NCBI RefSeq assembly: GCF_000152985.1
Contig: NZ_CH672395.1
Span: 413,849-477,848, forward strand
DNA from: Leeuwenhoekiella blandensis MED217
GTDB lineage: Bacteria; Bacteroidota; Bacteroidia; Flavobacteriales; Flavobacteriaceae
Direction of reading: 5' to 3'
DNA: 64,000 nt
The position numbers and the translations under genes were made by a program. Under the pieces are notes generated by a model. That model was given only the letters and a program-made list of their open reading frames with translations. It did not search any database and had not been told where the DNA came from. The stretch's first letter is position 1; the number at the start of each line of letters is the position of its first letter. Below are positions 34,160-42,277 of this stretch, in pieces.

Positions 34160-35983
34160 TTAGATCATTTTAGATAGTGTGATGCCTTCTTTAAAGGCGT
34201 TCAGTTTGGTTGTAAAATTGTCGTTGTTAAAATATCTAGGGATGATTTTTGGTGAACTCAGCAGTTCGCGCTGGGTAAGATCATTGATGATATCTACGTG
34301 TTTAAGTGCAAATTTCCCCGCGAGTAGAGGCTTCAGGTCACCACCGCTTCCCAGATAATCCCTAAGCTCAACAAGACCTTTGAGGTAAATAATATCTTTT
34401 AGAAAACCACCGCCTTGAAACATTCTTGAGGTGATGTTGAAGGCGCGCTCTTTAGTAAAACCGTAATCGGTGTAGAGGTGATGAAAAACCGATTTAAAAT
34501 CGGCACCGTTCATCAAATCTTCGCCGGCAACTACGCGACCGGCTAATATTCTCAACCGGTTACCGGTTAAACCGCCTCCCAGATATTCTGAAAGTACAGC
34601 AATACCTTCCTGTGTAGCATCATAATCGGCAAAGCCCGCAGACAGCTGACTCAACGGCTGCTGGCTGCCGTTAAAATGCGTGAGCGCGTGTGTTCCCAGT
34701 TCGTGCTGAATTAATGCCTGCGCCTCAATTTTGGTCATTTTATAATCTGCAGGTAAATACAATTCACCGTTAGAAACCATAATAATATTTACATCTTCAC
34801 GAATGTGAATGCTACTTTCAAAATGCGGTGCTTGCTCTTTGAAGTAATCAAATTCTACCTTAGCAAGTTCTTTGAATTGATGCGCATCAATGGTTTTGTC
34901 TGCGTGCTCTTCATGATTTTCTGGAATAGTCTCTAGAATGAGTTTTGCTTCGGCTAAAACATTTCTGGGAACCCCTTGATACAATCTGATGCTGCTGTAA
35001 AAGAAATTTTTAGAACCCCGCTCTTTGAGCATGGTGAGTTCCTTATCTAACTCTTCCCGCTTTTCGTTATATAAATACGACAGTGAAGGGTCATCGATCT
35101 CATCTATGCGCAGATTATAAAGCTCTCTCTTTAATAGATCTGGATCTACCGGAAGCAAGCGATAGTGATAGGTGTCGATTTCTTCAAAATTGGTTTTAAA
35201 GAATTTGTGCCGTAATGCCTGAATATTTACCGGAGCTACCAACAACAAGAATTGATATCTCGATTGAATTTCGGTAATCTGTCGGTCAATTTTTAAAACT
35301 TCTTTATGTATTCGGCGACGCCCCAAGGTGTGATAACTATGAATGTCTGAAGTAGTCTGTACACGTATAAATTCATAGATCGTTTTCTGAATGGCTTTTG
35401 CTAATTTATCTCGGAACATTCTAAAATACAGCGGAAACATTTTACCGCTTTTATTACAATATACCGGAGGCAATTCTAGTCCCAAAAGCGTCCCGCGGGC
35501 AGCTTTAAGATCATCAAGATCAAACAAGGCTTCATCACCGGATTTTTGTCTGTTTTTGGTGTGTTTAATGTTTGCGCCTAGCTTCAGATTGTACCTGCGG
35601 CTGTCTATTGCAGAAAGCTCTTCAGAAAGGGTTTCAAGAGATGCCGGTAATTTATGAGATGGTCCTTTGATGATAAAATCGGTACTTCCCGGTTCGCCTT
35701 TGTAGAGTTCGACCAAAATAAAAGAACCAAAACGTTCTGCCATTTTAGTCGTCAGTTGGGTGATAAACTCCCGGAAATATTCAAAATGAGAATCACCAAT
35801 AATCAGATAAGAAGCGCCTGTTCTTGCCAAGCGCAAGGTCGCCTTGTCGTTTGGTTTTTTACGATATATCAGTAAAGCGGGGACATCATGTTCAAGCACC
35901 AAAAATCCGCCGTGTGGTAAATCGCTCATCGTGCGTTTACCCGGTTCTAAATCAGCTAAAAGTTCTTCGGTTTGACCAATCAT
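34160..35983 (-). CDS. DUF1704 metallopeptidase (QEGLA-motif, tyrosine-carboxypeptidase-like)
   Basis: The 607-residue protein carries the DUF1704 signature: zinc motif HELGTH (427-432) and TQEGIAVLSEYL (E459) with the third ligand. In animals the related MATCAP protein is a tyrosine carboxypeptidase acting on the tubulin tail. Bacterial members are known only as flavohaemoglobin-expression-modulating QEGLA proteins. The N-terminal half (about 1-250) is a separate domain that I do not recognise. No signal peptide is seen, so it is cytoplasmic. First gene of the three-gene operon. Confidence 0.85.
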   Translation of the reverse strand: MIGQTEELLADLEPGKRTMSDLPHGGFLVLEHDVPALLIYRKKPNDKATLRLARTGASYLIIGDSHFEYFREFITQLTTKMAERFGSFILVELYKGEPGSTDFIIKGPSHKLPASLETLSEELSAIDSRRYNLKLGANIKHTKNRQKSGDEALFDLDDLKAARGTLLGLELPPVYCNKSGKMFPLYFRMFRDKLAKAIQKTIYEFIRVQTTSDIHSYHTLGRRRIHKEVLKIDRQITEIQSRYQFLLLVAPVNIQALRHKFFKTNFEEIDTYHYRLLPVDPDLLKRELYNLRIDEIDDPSLSYLYNEKREELDKELTMLKERGSKNFFYSSIRLYQGVPRNVLAEAKLILETIPENHEEHADKTIDAHQFKELAKVEFDYFKEQAPHFESSIHIREDVNIIMVSNGELYLPADYKMTKIEAQALIQHELGTHALTHFNGSQQPLSQLSAGFADYDATQEGIAVLSEYLGGGLTGNRLRILAGRVVAGEDLMNGADFKSVFHHLYTDYGFTKERAFNITSRMFQGGGFLKDIIYLKGLVELRDYLGSGGDLKPLLAGKFALKHVDIINDLTQRELLSSPKIIPRYFNNDNFTTKLNAFKEGITLSKMI

Positions 35984-36145
35984 GGTTTGCGTTCTACATC
36001 AATTGACGCATCAAATTAGCAGAAAGAAGAACGGCGAGCAAACGTTTGCGTAGGAATGCATCAAGGTTTAAGAGAACTTTGGCAGGATGCGATAGCGCTT
36101 TAACACCGCCTTAGCGAAGTTGGCTGAAATAGGCTATCAGAATTT

Positions 36146-36760
36146 TTAGAAAAGCCCGTTGATCTCAGCATCGATCTTGTTGATGATGCCTCCCAGGTCT
36201 TCAGGATTATCTACAAAGTTGATGTTGTCTACATCTATGATAAGCAAGTTGCCTTTGTTATAGTCGTGAATCCAGGCCTCATAACGCTCATTCAGTCGGC
36301 TTAAATAATCGATAGAAATCGAGTTTTCGTATTCTCTGCCGCGTTTGTGAATTTGTGCTACCAGATTAGGAATACTGCTGCGTAAATAGATAAGCAAATC
36401 CGGACCTTGAACTACGCTTTCCATAAGTTCAAAAAGTGAGGCGTAGTTGTGAAAATCACGATTGGTAAGCAAACCCATCGCGTGCAAGTTAGGCGCAAAA
36501 ATGTGCGCATCTTCATAAATCGTACGATCTTGAATAATGTCTTTACCACTTTCCTGAATCTCTAAGAGCTGTCTAAATCGGCTGTTTAAAAAGTAAACTT
36601 GCAGGTTAAAAGACCAGCGTTCCATCTCGTTGTAGAAATCATCAAGATAAGGGTTGTCTACTACATCCTCAAATTGCGGTTGCCAGTTATAATGCTTTGC
36701 TAGAAGTTTTGTAAGTGTGGTTTTTCCGGCGCCAATATTGCCTGCAATCGCGATGTGCAT
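36146..36760 (-). CDS. Deoxynucleoside kinase
   Basis: The 204-residue protein phosphorylates deoxynucleosides. The P-loop GNIGAGKTT (7-15), the substrate-binding RTIYEDAHIF (DRTIYED), YLRSSIPNLVAQIHKRGREYE (lid-type arginines) and the terminal YNKGNLLIID mark the dNK/deoxyguanosine kinase family. It starts four bases after the stop of the propeller-like gene and is translated with it. Salvage of deoxynucleosides with the CNT transporter and thyA is the likely context. Confidence 0.92.
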   Translation of the reverse strand: MHIAIAGNIGAGKTTLTKLLAKHYNWQPQFEDVVDNPYLDDFYNEMERWSFNLQVYFLNSRFRQLLEIQESGKDIIQDRTIYEDAHIFAPNLHAMGLLTNRDFHNYASLFELMESVVQGPDLLIYLRSSIPNLVAQIHKRGREYENSISIDYLSRLNERYEAWIHDYNKGNLLIIDVDNINFVDNPEDLGGIINKIDAEINGLF

Positions 36761-36764
36761 GAGA

Positions 36765-37559
36765 TTAGGATTTAGGTAGCTTTAATTTGTAGATTGAGAT
36801 TAATTCAGAACGGTAAAGATACAGGTTTCCTGCTTTCAAATAAAACGCTTTGGCACCTTGCGGAAGGTTTTTTACCTCTTGCCAGAAGGTCTTGGTTTTC
36901 GATTTTATATAAAGCTTTTCATTCTGAATGCTCAAGAGCTTTTCATCATATACAGCAAGGCTTTCAATTGCTCCTGACGGAAGCTTTTCAAGTAAACTTC
37001 CGTATTGATTGTAGTGATATAAGTTGTCTTCTGTAAGTACCCAACACGTATTAAAATCACTTGCAAGTTCTAAAGCAATATCCGGTTGCGGAGTAAAATT
37101 GCTAACTACACGATTGTTTTGATAATCAAAAAGCTCCAGACGCTGCAAATCGGTGTTGAAGATCCAGAGTCGGCGATCGCTTGCCGTGCGAGCATGACTT
37201 ACATTTCTGAAGTTTTTGATGGCGTTAAAATTAACTCGGGTAATTTCATTCAAGGTGTTGTCAAGAATCACAGCAGTATTCGTTTCGGCATAAAAAACCG
37301 TGATGCGTAACGGATTTAAAAGATCTACAGAACTGATCGTACCCAGTCGCAAATCACTAAACTGAATGGTTTTGTCTTGACTCTTTTTATAAAGCGCGCG
37401 ACCATTTACGTAATAGAGATTGTTATACGAATCAACACCAATAAAAGTTTCTGCTTTAAGCGATATAACCGTGTCTAAAGGCGATGCTGAAACCTCAAGA
37501 CTGTCTTGAGCCTGTAACGTACAAGCGCAAAAGAAAATAAAAAATATAAGGCTTCGCAT
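36765..37559 (-). CDS. Secreted hypothetical protein, beta-propeller-like
   Basis: The ATG at 37559 gives 264 residues with a good signal peptide (FFIFFCACTLQAQ); a TTG 15 bases upstream is not needed. The mature chain is built of repeated strand-turn units, each with an aromatic and a hydrophobic core (GVDSYNNLYYVNGRALYK, RRLWIFNTDLQRLELFDY, CWVLTEDNLYHYNQYGSLL, KAFYLKAGNLYLYRSELI), which reads like four to six propeller blades. There is no enzymatic motif. The deoxynucleoside kinase follows after four bases. Function unknown. Confidence 0.75.
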   Translation of the reverse strand: MRSLIFFIFFCACTLQAQDSLEVSASPLDTVISLKAETFIGVDSYNNLYYVNGRALYKKSQDKTIQFSDLRLGTISSVDLLNPLRITVFYAETNTAVILDNTLNEITRVNFNAIKNFRNVSHARTASDRRLWIFNTDLQRLELFDYQNNRVVSNFTPQPDIALELASDFNTCWVLTEDNLYHYNQYGSLLEKLPSGAIESLAVYDEKLLSIQNEKLYIKSKTKTFWQEVKNLPQGAKAFYLKAGNLYLYRSELISIYKLKLPKS

Positions 37560-37607
37560 TCTTGAAAAATACAAAATAAAGCCGTTTTAGAAAGGGCTAT
37601 AACTTGC

Positions 37608-37727
37608 AATTCAACATGTAAGTTTATACCCAAAACCTCGCACGTTTATGATTTGAATATGCTCGTCTTTTGCTAGTTTTTTGCGCAGTTTGGAGATAAA
37701 AACATCCATACTGCGTGCCGCAAAGAA
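37608..37727 (-). pseudogene. Remnant of a second response-regulator gene (duplicated 3' end)
   Basis: These 120 bases match 37812-37931, the 3' end of the intact response regulator, at 114 of 120 positions. Read on the minus strand they keep the frame for about 39 codons, from FFAARSMDVF to GYKLT and then Cys and a TGA stop. Of the six differences, five are silent third-position changes and one turns the final Tyr into Cys. Upstream, similarity stops abruptly, so no start or receiver domain exists. It is a relic of a diverged paralogue or of an imperfect tandem duplication. Confidence 0.8.
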
Positions 37728-37749
37728 GCATATATTTTGAGACGCAAAG

Positions 37750-37789
37750 TTTTTCAAAATTTCAATAAAAAGTTAGAAATTTTGAAAAA
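37750..37789. repeat. AT-rich inverted repeat between the response-regulator copies
   Basis: A perfect 14-bp inverted repeat (TTTTTCAAAATTTC / GAAATTTTGAAAAA) with a 12-base loop. It may act as terminator for the response regulator on the minus strand, but the stem has few G-C pairs. Confidence 0.55.
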
Positions 37790-37814
37790 CAACCACCAAG
37801 GCAAACTTTTGAAT

Positions 37815-38498
37815 TCAATAGGTAAGTTTATATCCAAAACCTCGCACGTTTATGATTTGAATATGCTCGTCTTTTGCTAGTTTTTTACGCAGTTTGGAGA
37901 TGAACACATCCATACTGCGTGCCGCAAAGAAATCGTCTGAATTCCAAAGTTTGTTGAGAATCAGACTTCGATCGAGTACTTGATTTTTGTTTTTAATAAG
38001 GTGAAATAACAAATGCGCTTCCCTGTGGGTTAGTAAAATCGCTTCTTCGGCTTGAAACTGTAAAGTTTGTTTTGGGAAATTAAATTTATAATCACCTAAG
38101 CTTAGCACTTCAGATTGCGATTGGAGTTTTTTACGCGCGACCAGATTGTGAATGCGCACGATCAATTCTTCCATACTGAAGGGTTTTTTAAGATAATCAT
38201 TTCCGCCTATGCTAAAGCCTTCTACAACATCGCTGGTCTGTGATTTTGCTGTGAGAAATATAATAGGAATGCTGTCATCTTTTGCCCGGATCTCTTTTGC
38301 GAGCGTAAAACCATCTTTCTTGGGCATCATCACATCGAGTACTAACGCGTCATAGCTTTTTTGCTCAAAAAGTTTTAACGCTTTTTCTCCATCTTCGGCA
38401 AGGTCTACTGTGAATTTGCGCGTTTCCAGACTCTCTTTTACGATTTGTCCCAGTGCAGCTTCGTCTTCGGCTAAAAGTAAATGAGTTGTATTAGGCAT
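37815..38498 (-). CDS. OmpR/PhoB-family response regulator
   Basis: The 227-residue protein has a receiver domain with acidic pocket LAEDE (10-13), phospho-acceptor Asp55 (LVLDVMMPKKDG), Thr in FLTAKS and Lys in YLKKPF. The C-terminal winged-helix DNA-binding domain (about 130-227) is of the OmpR type (SKLRKKLAKDEHIQIINVRGFGY, first part). It overlaps the kinase gene upstream by eight bases. OmpR-type regulators bind direct repeats spaced by 10-11 bp, which matches the GTTAAC triplet in the kinase promoter region. Confidence 0.94.
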   Translation of the reverse strand: MPNTTHLLLAEDEAALGQIVKESLETRKFTVDLAEDGEKALKLFEQKSYDALVLDVMMPKKDGFTLAKEIRAKDDSIPIIFLTAKSQTSDVVEGFSIGGNDYLKKPFSMEELIVRIHNLVARKKLQSQSEVLSLGDYKFNFPKQTLQFQAEEAILLTHREAHLLFHLIKNKNQVLDRSLILNKLWNSDDFFAARSMDVFISKLRKKLAKDEHIQIINVRGFGYKLTY

Positions 38499-39978
38499 TG
38501 GGCAATTCGATTTTAAAAGTGGTTTGAGAAGTTACAGAAACATCGATGCTTCCGCCATGTTTTTCAATTATTTTCTGAGTGTAATAGAGTCCGATCCCGA
38601 AGCCTTTCACGTCGTGCGTATTCCCTTTAGGAACACGATAGAACTTCTCAAAGATTTGTTTTGCTTCAGCTTTGCTTAGCGAAGTACCAGAATCTGAAAC
38701 CAGAATGCTGTATGATCCGTTGCGGGAATTCAGGGTGACTTCGATGGTATCTCCGCCATATTTTACGGCATTATCCAGTAAATTGTTCAAGGCGTTATCC
38801 AGATGAAAAGCATCACCCAAAATCCAATTGTTTTCTCGTAACGCTGTAAAACGAATGCTTTTTTCAGGCGCAAGGGTTTGATGCTTTTGAACCAAATTTT
38901 CCAGGATCTCGTTTAGGTTGATTTCTTCCTTGTTAAGTGCAAGATCGTCACCGTCTAAGGTTGCGGTTTCTAAAAGTTTTTCGACCATCATAGTGAGTTT
39001 GTCGAGTTGGGCGGTGGAGGTATTTACATAATTACCCGTTTTAATTGGATCATTTTCACGATTGAAATTTTTGATTCCCTCGAGGGCGACACTTATGGTC
39101 GCGATAGGCGTTTTGAACTCGTGTGTAATGTTGCTGATGAGGTCGTTTTTAACTTCGGCAAGTTGTTTTTGGCGGTTGATGATCTTAAGTAAAAACAGGA
39201 GGCACGCGATGACAGCAATCATTAACAAGGCAGACAGCAATATCCCTAAGAGATTGCGTTTCCAAACTTCCTGTTCAATATTGTCGTAGAATAATGTGAA
39301 TGTGCTCTTGTTGGGTAAGTAGCCTGATTTTGCTTCAGCATTTAGCTTTGTGGTGTCTAATTGTGAGAGATTATAAGACTGTTCAAGTCCTTTTTTGTTT
39401 AAAAAACGATATCCAAAATCTACATCTAAGTTTTTCTGATGAAGCTGTTCTTGAATGTAGTTGTTCATTTGCGGTATTTCGATAGAATCTGTACTTATCG
39501 AAATAATAATGCGATTGGCTAAGGCAAATTTGCCTTTAAGACTGTCTGTATTACGTGGGTTTAAAAAGGATTTTACAACATCTCTCCGCTCATCTGAGGT
39601 GATACTCAATTCTGAAACGAGCGTGTCCATGTTAAGTGCTTGAATACCTTTAAAAATTTTGATGTCGTGAATGTCTTGCGGGTTCAAGCTATCAAGGCCT
39701 TTAAAACCTTGAGAAGAAATATCAATACGTTTGGTAATGGTATCCAGACCTTGATTTTCTAATATATTTCCTTCATAGGCTAGACCAATTGTGTTTTTCT
39801 CAGCCAAATCGATGTAGTAATTATCAATCGCAAAATCAAGACTGGTTTGAATTTCGTTGATGAGTTGCTGTCTTGAGGCTTGATAGTTTTTAAAATTCCA
39901 ATAGATCTGTATTGCAAGTGTAACGGCGATCACAGCTGCTATAAAATAGATGAGGTAGGAATACTTTCGATTTTGCAT
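38491..39978 (-). CDS. Sensor histidine kinase (two-component system)
   Basis: The 495-residue protein has two membrane helices (about 8-27 and 243-264) around a periplasmic sensor region of about 215 residues that I do not recognise. Then follows HisKA with the phospho-acceptor in ITHEFKTPIATI, and a complete HATPase domain with the N box LNNLLDNAVKYGGD, DSGTSLSK and GFGIGLYY. It is coupled by overlap to the response regulator. It diverges from the GLPGLI operon, which it probably controls in answer to an envelope signal. Confidence 0.93.
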   Translation of the reverse strand: MQNRKYSYLIYFIAAVIAVTLAIQIYWNFKNYQASRQQLINEIQTSLDFAIDNYYIDLAEKNTIGLAYEGNILENQGLDTITKRIDISSQGFKGLDSLNPQDIHDIKIFKGIQALNMDTLVSELSITSDERRDVVKSFLNPRNTDSLKGKFALANRIIISISTDSIEIPQMNNYIQEQLHQKNLDVDFGYRFLNKKGLEQSYNLSQLDTTKLNAEAKSGYLPNKSTFTLFYDNIEQEVWKRNLLGILLSALLMIAVIACLLFLLKIINRQKQLAEVKNDLISNITHEFKTPIATISVALEGIKNFNRENDPIKTGNYVNTSTAQLDKLTMMVEKLLETATLDGDDLALNKEEINLNEILENLVQKHQTLAPEKSIRFTALRENNWILGDAFHLDNALNNLLDNAVKYGGDTIEVTLNSRNGSYSILVSDSGTSLSKAEAKQIFEKFYRVPKGNTHDVKGFGIGLYYTQKIIEKHGGSIDVSVTSQTTFKIELPNA

Positions 39979-40018
39979 ATTTCAAAAATAGAGCGAAAAA
40001 TTGACAGCTGGTTTTTCG

Positions 40019-40044
40019 GTTAACACTCGTTAACAGTGGTTAAC
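40019..40044. promoter_or_regulatory. Triple GTTAAC operator for the OmpR-type regulator
   Basis: Three GTTAAC copies start at 40019, 40029 and 40039, exactly one helical turn apart (spacers ACTC and AGTG). They lie 41 bases upstream of the kinase ATG and 54 bases upstream of the small secreted protein gene. Periodic direct repeats at 10 bp are typical of OmpR/PhoB-family binding sites. Confidence 0.7.
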
Positions 40045-40097
40045 GCTTTTAGTTTATTTTGATGCGCATCTTTGTTTTGAATTTAAAATCAAGAATT

Positions 40098-40487
40098 ATG
40101 AAAACGCTTACTTTATTTAGCCTGTGCCTAATTTCTCTATCAGTATTTGCTCAGAAAGAAGAGGTAGTATTGAAGAAGATAGAGTTTAATAAGTCAAATG
40201 AAGAGGCTGTACAAGCTACTGGGCTTAGCGTTTCTACTGATGATATAAAAGAACTTCAAAATTTAGACTGGGATTTGATGCTGTCTGCTTTTAAACCAAA
40301 TGAATCTGAGCAAGAAATTAAGATTTCAGTTGAATATAAGGAGAAAGATTCAGTGCCAGATGCTGTTGGCTCAAAAGCTATTTCCTTTTCCGTCAGCGGA
40401 AAATCCCACGAGATAAATGAACTTAAAGAAAAGCTTAAGAAGCTCACACAAAGAATAATTGCTTCTGTAGAACAATGGAATAAGTAA
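40098..40487 (+). CDS. Hypothetical secreted protein, 129 residues
   Basis: The start is the ATG at 40098 (MKTLTLFSLCLISLSVFAQ), a perfect signal peptide; the farther in-frame ATG would put 13 residues before it. The mature part of about 110 residues is polar, with SNEEAVQATGLSVSTDDIKELQ and a helical end HEINELKEKLKKLTQRIIASVEQW. I do not recognise a family. It is first in the operon with two GLPGLI proteins and a TonB-type receptor and close to the GTTAAC operator, so it is probably the main target of the two-component system. Confidence 0.72.
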   Translation: MKTLTLFSLCLISLSVFAQKEEVVLKKIEFNKSNEEAVQATGLSVSTDDIKELQNLDWDLMLSAFKPNESEQEIKISVEYKEKDSVPDAVGSKAISFSVSGKSHEINELKEKLKKLTQRIIASVEQWNK

Positions 40488-40508
40488 TCAATCACAAATC
40501 AAACCGTT

Positions 40509-41330
40509 ATGAACATTAAATTTTTAACTATCGTTGTCTTTTTTCTCGCTTTCGCGGAAGCAGTAATGGCACAGGACTTTCAAGGTGTTGCGACGTATAA
40601 AAGCAGACGCAAGGTCGATCTTAAAATGGAAAGTGAGAATATGACCGATGCGATGCGGGAGCAAATCGCCGCCCAATTAAAAAAGCAATTCGAAAAAACC
40701 TACACGCTTACCTTTAACCGTAATGAGTCCTTGTATAAAGAGGATGAGAAACTGGCCACGCCAGATGTTGCATCCTCTAGCGGCATACAGATCAAAATAA
40801 GTCAGAGTCGGGACATTCTTTACAAAAACACTGGAGCGCAACGTTACGAACGTCAGGAAGATGTGCTGGGAAAAATCTTTTTGGTAAAAGACAGCTTGTC
40901 AAAACCGGAGTGGAAACTGGAAAAGGAAACAAAATCTATTGGTGATTATACCTGTTTTAAAGCCACGCGCACCGAAGACGTGGTATCACAAACCTTTTCT
41001 TCAGAGACTATGAAAACGGTAGATACAGCGTTTACTAAAACTGTTACGGTGTGGTACACGCCGCAAATCCCGGTAAACCACGGGCCCGGGATGAACTGGG
41101 GATTGCCGGGCTTAATTTTAGAAGTGCAAGACGGAGATCAAACAATTTTATGCAGTCAGATCGTGCTCAATCCCGAAGAAAAAATCGAGATCAAAGCTCC
41201 TGAAAACGGTAAAGTAGTAGGCGAAGCCGAAATGAAAACCATTCAAGATGAGAAGATGAAAGAGTGGATCGAACGCAACAGCAGCAACCGGGAAGATGGT
41301 CAAACTTTTACGATAAAAATAGGCGGATAA
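40509..41330 (+). CDS. GLPGLI family protein (first copy)
   Basis: The 273-residue secreted protein has a signal peptide (FLAFAEAVMAQ) and the name-giving motif WGLPGLILEVQDG near residue 197, preceded by VWYTPQIPVNHGPG. The N-terminal half carries ATYKSRRKVDLKMES and the strand YTLTFNRNESLYKE. Members of this Bacteroidota family have no assigned function, but often adjoin TonB-type receptors. It is closely similar to the next gene, which points to tandem duplication. Confidence 0.88.
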   Translation: MNIKFLTIVVFFLAFAEAVMAQDFQGVATYKSRRKVDLKMESENMTDAMREQIAAQLKKQFEKTYTLTFNRNESLYKEDEKLATPDVASSSGIQIKISQSRDILYKNTGAQRYERQEDVLGKIFLVKDSLSKPEWKLEKETKSIGDYTCFKATRTEDVVSQTFSSETMKTVDTAFTKTVTVWYTPQIPVNHGPGMNWGLPGLILEVQDGDQTILCSQIVLNPEEKIEIKAPENGKVVGEAEMKTIQDEKMKEWIERNSSNREDGQTFTIKIGG

Positions 41331-41394
41331 TATTTTAAAGACCGTTAAACCTTTGAAGCGCAATGAAGTCAAAAAGCGATAAACTATTTGACTT

Positions 41395-42231
41395 ATGAAA
41401 CTTCAATCTTTATTTCTGGTTCTGGCGTTAAGCTTTGGCACCTGTGTTGTTAATGCGCAACAATTTGATGGAGGAGTAGCGACCTACTTTTCTAAAACTT
41501 CATTCGATTTTGAAAACTTTGGTGGTCGCGAGATGAGCGAGCAAATGAAAAAGCAGTTTGCCGAGCGCATGAAAAGCCGTTTAGAAAAAACCTTCACGCT
41601 TACGTTTACTAAAGACGAGTCTATCTACGAGGAAGAAGAAAAACTCGATGCTCCCGGAGCCGGAGGTGGTATGCGTTTTATGGGAGGTGGTTTTGCACAA
41701 GGCGGAATCTACAAAAACATAGCAGAAGATACCTATGCCCGTGAGAATGACCTGATGGGAAAATCTTTTCTGGTAAAAGACACCTTGAATAAACTGGACT
41801 GGAAATTAGAGAAAGAAAGCAAAATGATAGGCCAGTATGCAGCGTTTAAAGCTACTGCCGTTCGAAAAATAGATGAAAATCCATTTGAAGCTATGCGCCG
41901 TCGCCGCGATCAAGATGCCGATTCTACCGCAGTTGCAGCGCCAAAGGAAGAAGTGATCACCGCTTGGTACACGCCGCAAATCCCCGTAAGTCAAGGTCCT
42001 GATGAATATTGGGGGCTACCCGGTTTAATACTTGAAGTAAGTGCCGGCCGCACGGTGATCTTGTGTAATAAAATCGTGATCAATCCTAAAGAAGGTCTCG
42101 AGATTGAAAAGCCTAAGAAAGGGGATGAGGTCTCTCGTGAAGAATATGAGGCGATCGTGGTCGAGAAAACTAAAGAAATGGCAGAGCGCTTTGGTAATGG
42201 CAGACGTCGTGGCCCAGGAGGTAGAGGCTAA
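41395..42231 (+). CDS. GLPGLI family protein (second copy)
   Basis: The 278-residue paralogue of the gene before it shares the order signal peptide (ending VVNAQ), ATYFSKTSFDFENF, FTLTFTKDESIYEEEEKL, SFLVKDTLNKLDWKLEKESKMIGQY, shown here in shortened form, and WGLPGLILEVSAG. It differs by a glycine-rich insert (GAGGGMRFMGGGF) and an arginine/glycine tail (GNGRRRGPGGRG). It lies 64 bases after copy one and 46 before the receptor gene, so all are probably co-transcribed. Confidence 0.88.
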   Translation: MKLQSLFLVLALSFGTCVVNAQQFDGGVATYFSKTSFDFENFGGREMSEQMKKQFAERMKSRLEKTFTLTFTKDESIYEEEEKLDAPGAGGGMRFMGGGFAQGGIYKNIAEDTYARENDLMGKSFLVKDTLNKLDWKLEKESKMIGQYAAFKATAVRKIDENPFEAMRRRRDQDADSTAVAAPKEEVITAWYTPQIPVSQGPDEYWGLPGLILEVSAGRTVILCNKIVINPKEGLEIEKPKKGDEVSREEYEAIVVEKTKEMAERFGNGRRRGPGGRG

Positions 42232-42277
42232 GCCCACAGCGGCATTCTGTATTAAAACAACCAACAACTAAAATTTT

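Noticed and set aside
35984-36145. Possible small gene or relic between the DUF1704 gene and the deoxynucleoside kinase
   Set aside because: Short open stretches on both strands have stops and no start with a plausible product; I see no similarity to call it a pseudogene.
37750-37789. Inverted repeat as a mobile-element end
   Set aside because: It is a single AT-rich hairpin without transposase gene or target duplication; a weak terminator is the simpler reading.
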